A stretch of 64,000 bases of DNA from the NCBI RefSeq assembly GCF_901000735.1, contig NC_081543.1, forward strand, positions 23,517,515 through 23,581,514, written 5' to 3'. This DNA is from Corylus avellana. Lineage: Eukaryota > Streptophyta > Magnoliopsida > Fagales > Betulaceae. Shown one piece after another: positions 57,732 to 64,000 of the stretch. Within the stretch, counting starts at the first letter, position 1. Each line of letters starts with the position of its first letter. Below the pieces are notes generated by a model. The model worked only from the letters and a program-made list of their open reading frames with translations, made no database searches and was not told the DNA's origin. The position numbers and the translations under genes were made by a program.

Positions 57732-59132
57732 ATGTGGGGAGGCATTCCAACACGCCATGGACCATGTTCATATTGCTATAGTCCTTATCATCATGTTAGA
57801 GATTGTCCAACAGCAGGACAATTTTCTAATTATTCTTATAAGCATATGAACAGACTGTTCTCTAGACCGGGGAATGACCTTTATTCTGGTCCCTATAACC
57901 CGGCATGGAGCAACCAGTCCAATCTCTCATGGCAAGCTCAAGCTCCTGGGAATTATACTCCACAACGTCATGAACTGTACCATCATGCATATCCGTAGTT
58001 AAATGATCAATCATATTCCCCTCAATATCAAGCAACACCACTGTAAAAATACCAGGCCGCACCACCTCCCTCAGATTCTAATTTTGAGGATTGGATGCTA
58101 AAAATAATGAGTGAGCTAGCGGGCAAGATAAAGCAGACGGTGAAATCTCAATAGGACATGGTGACCTCTCAATCCATTGCTAAGATAGAAGCTTACGAAG
58201 AGGAGCCATCTCCCATCTGTTGGCTTCCACAACATCAATATCAAGAGGAGCCAACTCCCATCTACTGTCCTTCACAACAACAATACCAAGAGGAGCCACC
58301 TCCGCTGTTAGATGCTGATTTTCAAAATATGATGTTGAAGATTTTCAGTGAAGTAAAGGAGACGAATCAGATTGTGAAGTCTCAACAGGAACTTTATACC
58401 CCTCAATTCTTCGCCGAGATAGACGCCAAGATGGAAGCTCATGTTGAACAAATCATCAACCACCTCAATAGGATGGAAGAAGAAGAGTTTCAAAGTCAAC
58501 CGGTGGCCAATCCTGATGGACACTACATGGAGGAAGAAAGTACTTCTTGTTATAAGCAAGCTATCACCACACTGAGGAGTGGAGAGCTGGTCGAAAACCC
58601 CATGGAAGAAAGGAAGGTGGAGCAAATTGAGGTCCCACATGATCTACATTGGGAAAAAAGCAAGGAAGCAAGCACTAAGGTTTCTTCACCATCACCACCT
58701 ATTCCCGAGATGCCATATGAGCCTCAAGCCCCTATTCCAGGTAATCTGAAATCTTCATTTTTTGGGACAGATGACACTATCCCGGTCATTATTTCTTATG
58801 ACTTACCAAGAGGCCAGGAGGGTAGTCTGTTAGGGCTGTTAGACAAGCAAAAAGAGACCATCGAGGTAGAAAAACTCCCCAAATATTCTCCCCATTTTAT
58901 TCCAATTCATGATTCCTTTTCGGATGAGAAATTGTTTGGAAATACTCAGAAAGATCTACCTCGATATGCTGACACTTGGAATTACCCATTTGTGGGTAAA
59001 ATTTATTCTCTTTGGTCTAAAAGAAGAAAAGATTGGTGCTTCAAATTTAAACTTAAGGGTCAGAGAACACTGCACGCATCAAGGATGTGGATTCTGTTGA
59101 CTTGGCAAATTCCATATATTTTGACTAGATGA
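57732..59132 (+). pseudogene. Gag-type zinc-knuckle protein of element D, three stops
   Basis: One frame runs from ATG 57732 to 59132 apart from three stops (TAG 57996, TAA about 58044, TAG 58152). Each is explained by C to T in a Gln codon; B2 has CCGCAG where D has CCGTAG. Order: CCHC knuckle (CSYCYSPYHHVRDC), Trp/Gln-rich linker (WSNQSNLSWQAQAPGNYT), two or three 15-residue repeats (EEPSPICWLPQHQYQ-type), and a helix with MEAHVEQIINHLNRMEEEEF. A segment reading ITTLRSGELVENP is a clear match to the TLRSGK linker of Athila/Tat polyproteins. A C-terminal domain with DLPRGQEGSLLGLL and SLWSKRRKDWCFKFKLKGQR, not shared with A or B, follows. There is no protease, RT or integrase. Confidence 0.78.
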
Positions 59133-59325
59133 GTTAGTTTCATAGGATCGAGCGCAGGCCCTGTGCGCTCGACTCCTCATTCCACCAGGGTACATGATCT
59201 CCATCCAGGTTTACTTTATCCATTGTTGTTTCATTCCTTGATTATATTTTTACAACAACGTGTGCACTTGATTGGTATTTGGTTGGAGTATCACTTTGTT
59301 TTTCAGGACATGTGTTTTTCCATTC

Positions 59326-59440
59326 AAGTTTGGGGGTATGGTGTGCCCACATCCGCTCATTCAGGTATTCCTATACTCTTGATCTTGTTCTTTAGTTCTA
59401 TACATACATTGGGGACAATGTATGATTCAAGTTTGGGGGT
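59326..59440 (+). other. Two internal polypurine-like tracts of D
   Basis: AAGTTTGGGGGT stands at 59326-59337 and 59429-59440, and the terminal tract is at 60497-60509. The phrase GGGGACAATGTATGATTCAAG before the second also precedes internal tracts in B (44164, 48555) and A (minus strand, 9624-9640). Confidence 0.7.
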
Positions 59441-60338
59441 ATGGAAAAACAAAACATGGTCCATTTTTGTTGTCATTTCATTCTTATGCATATGGTTGAG
59501 CTTTGATTCTGGTTTAAATTTCATTGATAGGCTTAAAGTTATGAACACATGATCATATGACTTAGGGATTTTAAGTCTTGTTACTTACTTTTGGCAACAT
59601 GAGATGCTTCTTGTTTCAATTTAAATCTATCTTGAGCACACTAGCACATGTATGTGAGGTATGAATTTTGAGACCAATTATGTTTGTTTTCAATATCTTG
59701 AATTCTATTGGGTGACATATTGGGTGAATAACTTTGGCATGCTATAAAAAAAAAAAATCAAGTTTGAATTTTTTGCTGAGTAACCGGACCTCTTGCCTCA
59801 TTAAGCAGTGAGTGTTCGCATCAAAAAGTGAAATTTTTGGGTTGATTAATAAAATGGTTAGCTTAGCTTCGTAGCCTTTTTTGACTCAAGTTAGTAAGTC
59901 CTTAGGGGTGTCTTTACACCTAGTGCCCTAAAGCCATTTGGTTTGGGAGTCATTGGCCTAACACTCGATACATGGGTCAACTAGAAAGCTTAAGGGAGCT
60001 AAGCATTGCAAAGCCTACAAAAAAAAAAAAAAAAAAAAATTGTATGCCTTGGTTGTTTCATTTGATATGAAGTCCAATGAATTCTGAGATGGTGATTCAT
60101 TCATATTGGAATTATTTTGAAGCCTCATGACTATGTGTTAGTTCACTTTGCACTAATTGAAATTTGTGTATCTCAATCTGCCATTTGTAAGTGATTTGAC
60201 TTGTAAATTCCTTGGAATTTTGAAGATGGAGTTTATAATTTTAAGCTTGCTAATGAATGAGAACCATTATTTTTGTGATGCTTTATCCTTTTGAATGACA
60301 TAATGATGACAATGTTTGTGGGTATCATTCCTGGAAAA

Positions 60339-60412
60339 CCCTCACGAGACTTCACTCGTCCTCAATGGAATGCCTAGGGGTTTAAAAGGCTTGTTGCATA
60401 CGCTAAATGCAA
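60339..60412 (+). other. Conserved three-hairpin block of element D
   Basis: ACGAG (60344) pairs with CTCGT (60355), GCCT with AGGC around GGGGTTT, and TTGCAT (60394) with ATGCAA (60407). The outer CCCT/AGGG closure seen in A and B is lost here (CCCT/TGGA), but the inner stems are unchanged. Confidence 0.6.
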
Positions 60413-60509
60413 TCGTACATCACACGAAAGATGGATTTATCTTTTTGTTTCTCAATTTATTTTCTATTTTGTATTGCTAAGGGACTAGCAATATGTAAGT
60501 TTGGGGGTG

Positions 60510-61841
60510 TGATAAGCGTCGAATGTTGCACATTCAATCCCCTTAATTTGCATATGTTAATTCCTTAGCATTGTTATTTGTTTGATTTTGTTTTGTTTTT
60601 GTGTTTTTAGGTGTTTAATAGAGATACAAGAAAATCATTGTTTTTGGGCTCAAAATGCAGTTTACTGTAGCAGATTCACTGTAGTAGTTTACTATAGCAG
60701 ATTCACCGTAACGGTACTGTAGCAAAGTACTGTAGCACGTTACAGTGCGTTCGAGCGCACACGCGCGGCAGAGGCAAAATGGAGTCCGAAATTGATAAGG
60801 AAAGTTTTTCTAGGTCTCCCAATCCAACTAGGAGACTGAATTACGATTTTTCTAGGATTCCTAAGGCTTTTAGGGTTCTCCTAATCCCTATAAATAGGTC
60901 TCTAAGCATTGAGAAAAAAAATACACACCGCTTCCTAGAGCTAGAAATCAAAAAATTGTCTTCGGAGCTTAGAAGATCATGAGCGGCTATACCCCTTTGT
61001 GGGGTGTTGATGTACCCTATCCAAGCACAATGGTTTGATTGTATTTAATTTCTAGAATTTCAATTTATGCTTGCTGATTGTATAACTATGAGAATTGCTA
61101 CCTTTTGATTATGTTCTTAATTATTAAATGCAATTGTTCTTAAATTCCAAAATCAATATTTGTGAAATTCTTCTCTTGTCTTAGAAAGTATTTCACTTTT
61201 GTTGATCTCAAATCATTCTTGTTTTCTGTGATTATGAGGATGATGGTTATACAATGGATTTAATTGACATATAATCAATAGGATTTGACAGGCCATGCCT
61301 AGGGAAGACGGATTGTACTACACCCTAGTTTAGTGTAATTTAGGTAGACAATCCGTGCCAACCGAAGATGGGTTACACTTATTCATTAATTATATGTATC
61401 CTGTTAAAGAATTTGATAATTTATACCTAGGGAAGACGGGTCGTACCGCATCTTAGTGGTTACGTGGACGATCCGTGCCAACCGAAGATAGATTATGTTT
61501 ATTCTTTAATAAGGTAGTTTCTTGTTTATTTATAACATGCATAGAATAAATTTTTGGGATTAATTATGATTAACCATTGTTGTGCAGATAGAGGTGAAGT
61601 CAATCCTAAACTCTCTCTTTTATTTTAAATCTCTTTTATTTTCATGCACTTTACTTTTAAAGAAAATCAAATCAATTCTCTTTTTAATTATGTTAATTTT
61701 TATCTTTCGAATTTTGATAATAAAACCCCTGCAGTCCTTGAGGTTCGACACCATCAATATAGCCGTATCCTACAAAGATTCGTCCTATTGCAAGTGGTTA
61801 TTTTTATAATTGATATTTTTGGTCACAAAAATACCACATCA
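60510..61841 (+). repeat. 3' LTR of element D
   Basis: Matches the 5' LTR closely, but its ACTGTAGC cluster (60664-60736) has only about six units against nine. TATA is near 60887. Confidence 0.93.
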
Positions 61842-61846
61842 GGAGA

Positions 61847-62199
61847 CATGGCAGACATAGTAGAAGGACTTGGAGAAAATTGTTTCAGCATGCTCATCAA
61901 CTGTTGACACTAATCTAAGTTGATTGGCAATTGTGGAGAGAACTGTTTAGAAGGAGGAGGAGAAGATTCCTCCATAACATCAGCATCTTGAACATAGTTT
62001 GCTAAATGTGGAGCAAAAGCAGGTCAATTTCTTGTAAATTGGAGTCCTGGAGGAGAGCCATGAAGCTTGTAACACTTATCTACAGTGTGTCCAGGAATTT
62101 TGCAATCAGAGCAAACTGGTGTTTCCTTCTTGACAAAACTCCGCTTTCCAACTCAAAGTTTGACAAAACTCAAACTTTGCAGGTTGAGTAAACCTATTT
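61847..62199 (-). pseudogene. Copia gag C-terminal part of element F
   Basis: The minus strand encodes a CCHC knuckle (CSDCKIPGHTVDKCYKLHG, near 62060-62115) followed by SPPGLQFTRN, a typical copia gag end, then Ser/Pro/Gln-rich sequence up to the element D insertion. A stop follows FTRN. The N-terminal part lies in the gap. Confidence 0.75.
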
Positions 62200-62299
62200 N
62201 NNNNNNNNNNNNNNNNNNNNNNNNNNNNNNNNNNNNNNNNNNNNNNNNNNNNNNNNNNNNNNNNNNNNNNNNNNNNNNNNNNNNNNNNNNNNNNNNNNN
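62200..62299. other. Assembly gap, 100 N
   Basis: Exactly 100 N, a gap of unknown size. It hides the rest of the 5' LTR, the primer site and gag N-terminus of copia F. Confidence 0.99.
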
Positions 62300-62478
62300 T
62301 GACCATCCTAAACTCAGCAGCTTCATCGCTTCAGTGTTTTCAGACTATTACGAGTGCGATTGATCGCACTACCAGAGAAATTTTGTTTCTTCTCTGCTAG
62401 TGCGATCGATCACACTTATTAATAGTGCGAGATCGCGCTAGATTGCAGTTACAGAAGCTCAAAATACTTTGAGTTCCT
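62300..62478 (-). repeat. Start of the 5' LTR of element F
   Basis: Matches 52187-52393 (CATCCTAAACTCAGCAGCTT, GCGATTGATCGCAC, GTGCGATCGATCACAC) up to the same terminus CCTGATA. It abuts the gag frame of another copia element. Confidence 0.75.
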
Positions 62479-63159
62479 GATATGCACTAGATGGTGAGGT
62501 CTTAGTAGAATAAAGAGCAAACATGCTGGACTCCGGCTGAATAGAGGGCTGATGTGCTGCAATAAGAGTTTTAAAGTTTAACAACGCAGCTTGAGACTCT
62601 TCAAAAGTCATAAACTGATCACGAGTAGCAAATGAAAATGATACCAACACTGAAATAAATAAGATCATCATCCTCCACTAGCCTACCAACTACTGCTAGT
62701 TGATCAGCAAAATATTTTGCTGACTGAATATACTCCAAGTAAGAACGTGATCCTTGTTGAATATTCAGGAGTTACCTCTTAAGAAGAGCAATCCGTGAAC
62801 GATTCTCAGAAGAAAAGGGATTTTTTCAGAAATTCCCATACCTGGCGAGATGTATTCATACCATACACAGTAGCAAGAATATGGTTTGTGAGAGTGGCAT
62901 TAATCCAACTCAATAGAAACTGATCTTTTGTGTTCCAAAACGTAAAAGTTTGGTTGACAATTTGGGTAATTTTTCCTTGGTTATCAATAAGAAATTTAGT
63001 TGGGCAAGGTTCAGAACCATCAACAATACCCAATAAATCAAGAGTACGAAGGGCAGGATGAAATTGAGAATGCCATGGGATATAATCCGGTCCATCAAGT
63101 TACACAGTCACCAAACTAGACACATTAGGAAAGGAATATGAAGATGAGCTAGAAGCCAT
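62479..63159 (-). pseudogene. Gag of a second copia element (UBN2-type), broken
   Basis: The likely start is ATG 63159 (MASSSSSYSFPNVSS). The UBN2 gag domain shows GIVDGSEPCPTKFL, WNTKDQFLLSWINATLT and ATVYGMNTSRQVWEFL (62806-63033). In another frame, QSAKYFADQLAVVG and FEESQAALLNFKTLI lead to 62480. Breaks: a TAA early in the frame (63100) and one or two frame changes near 62800 and 62665. The frame ends abruptly where the LTR of element F begins, so this gag was cut by F or joined to it by deletion. Confidence 0.75.
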
Positions 63160-63192
63160 TAGAACAAACAAAGAATTGGTGTTAGCCGAGAG

Positions 63193-63522
63193 GCTCTAAT
63201 ACCATGTAAAAGAAAATATTATTAATACAGTCAGCCCATAAATGATGAAGGGCATCTAACACTATTTATAGAATATCTTACAAATACCAAAACAAACGTT
63301 TTGTATCTTTATGTTACAAAGACTTAAATACAAGTGTAAATGACAAAACGTTTTGTATCTTTATGTTACAAAGGATTAAATGCAAGTGTAAATGTGAAAG
63401 CCTCTTCAGATTAGTGCACATTCTCTTTATCTTGTGCATGTGTGGGACTCTTGGCTTGCCTTGACTTTTGGTTTTCCTCTTCATCTGAATGTGCATTAAG
63501 TACATGATAGATATGCTTAACA
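63193..63522 (-). mobile_element. 5' LTR and primer site of the second copia element
   Basis: In minus orientation a 318-bp LTR (63205-63522) starts TGTTAAGCATATC, has TATAAATAGTG near 63240-63250 and ends TTTTACA. It is followed by TGGTATTAGAGC (63193-63204), one change from the initiator tRNA-Met site. Two units of AAACGTTTTGTATCTTTATG occur at 63294 and 63346. Confidence 0.75.
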
Positions 63523-63527
63523 GTTTG

Positions 63528-64000
63528 TGTAATACCCCGACTTTTTAAATCGTTTTAATTAGAGTTTTAAACCCTTACTCAACAAGTTAATAGCCTTCTA
63601 AATCAGCCCTAAACAGAAAACCCTAAGCTATCTCAGCATAACCCAAAGCCCTCACACTTAACCATAAAGCCATGAAGCAAAACTAGACCCCATCCTTACT
63701 GACCGTATGTATGCCCAGTAGTACAGTATGTACGCTCTTGTATCAAGTACCGGATGTACACTCTTGTCTCTAGTACTAGATGTACGTGGGGGGGCCGCCG
63801 GACGTACGCTCTTGTCTTTAGTACCAGACGCATGGAGTGGGCCACCAGACGTACGCTACTTTTGGGTTGACCTCTGGTCAATAACTATACGTACGATGCA
63901 CCCTTTGGACCGTTGAATAAACATTACCGGATGTACACCCCAATAGTACGGGACGTACGCTGCATTTCAGAATAGTTGGAAACGCCCTCAACTTTTCTGG
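63528..64000 (+). repeat. H-family LTR, 5' part, cut by the window end
   Basis: It starts TGTAATACCCCGAC and follows 40489-40941 (GTTTTAAACCCTTACTCAAC, GACCGTATGTATGCCCAGTA). GTACG-rich repeats lie at 63718-63960. The open frames near 63696-63916 lie in these repeats and are not genes. Confidence 0.8.

Larger units (their letters stand above)
55933..61846 (+). mobile_element. Element D: complete gag-only LTR retrotransposon, 5904 bp
   Basis: TSD GGAGA at 55933-55937 and 61842-61846. LTRs are 55938-57288 (1351 bp) and 60510-61841 (1332 bp), both running TGATAAGCGTCGAATG to CACATCA. A tRNA-Asp primer site, leader with GATCGAGCG palindromes, gag-type frame with three stops, conserved non-coding tract and terminal polypurine tract complete it. 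It shares layout with A and B but has its own LTR sequence. It sits in the gag-protease region of copia F and interrupts it. Confidence 0.94.
52037..62478 (-). mobile_element. Element F: copia retrotransposon split by element D and a gap
   Basis: In minus orientation: start of the 5' LTR (62478-62300), the gap, gag zinc-knuckle region (62199-61847), element D, protease-integrase-RT-RNase H (55932-52400), polypurine tract CTTGAGGGGGAG, and 3' LTR (52393-52037). The integrase-before-RT order is Ty1/copia. The two LTR pieces match closely over 180-200 bp (CATCCTAAACTCAGCAGC to TTGAGNTCCTGATA). Both start with TA rather than TG. An A-type LTR fragment abuts the far end of the 3' LTR. Confidence 0.8.

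Overview
The window is nuclear DNA from a flowering plant, probably a woody eudicot. The evidence is AT-rich intergenic sequence, nested plant-type LTR retrotransposons (LTR-RTs) and Mutator-like transposons (MULEs), a plant PSPG-box glucosyltransferase pair, and tRNA-Asp and initiator-tRNA-Met primer sites. I cannot name the species. Two 100-N runs (51125-51224, 62200-62299) are scaffold gaps. No intact host gene is certain: the only recognisable host genes are two divergent UGT72B-like glucosyltransferases, and both are broken as read.

Layout. 1-5035: intergenic DNA with a tandem repeat, two MULE-type elements with 9-bp target-site duplications (TSDs), a perfect 50-bp palindrome and a poly(A) retroposon. 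5036-6424: a foldback MULE with 9-bp TSD. 6774-~22460: a decayed autonomous MULE (terminal arm, 5' region, transposase at 17777-21724). It is split by a complete gag-only LTR-RT (element A, 7049-13173, TSD CTAGC) and by a solo LTR (14349-17699, TSD ATTAA) that itself carries a second solo LTR (14651-15841, TSD CCATG). 23538-32181: the UGT pair, minus-strand pseudogene and plus-strand copy. They face away from each other across 5.8 kb, of which 4.5 kb is three insertions: solo LTR C 10 bp from the pseudogene ATG, small LTR-RT E, and a poly(A) retroposon with 14-bp TSD. 33470-40941: a chromovirus remnant, then an LTR-RT with no recognisable pol (H). 40942-51124: element B as a tandem array of three LTRs and two complete internal regions. 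52037-62478: a copia element (F, minus strand) split by a complete gag-only LTR-RT (D, 55938-61841, TSD GGAGA). 62479-64000: a second copia fragment and the start of an H-type LTR.

The most interesting content is a group of related non-autonomous LTR-RTs (A, B, D). Each has a tRNA-Asp primer site, one ORF with an N-terminal CCHC knuckle but no capsid-like upstream part and no pol, and a long non-coding tract between gag and the 3' LTR. That tract is better conserved between families than most of the LTR sequence and contains three consecutive potential hairpins. Separately, clusters of the palindrome TGCGATCGATCGCA and its variants recur in A, B, C, D, E and copia F, always in U3 or in the leader before gag, although these elements belong to different superfamilies.

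All coordinates and alignments were made by eye. TSD and LTR boundaries were read directly; family names come from motifs and primer sites, not from database searches.
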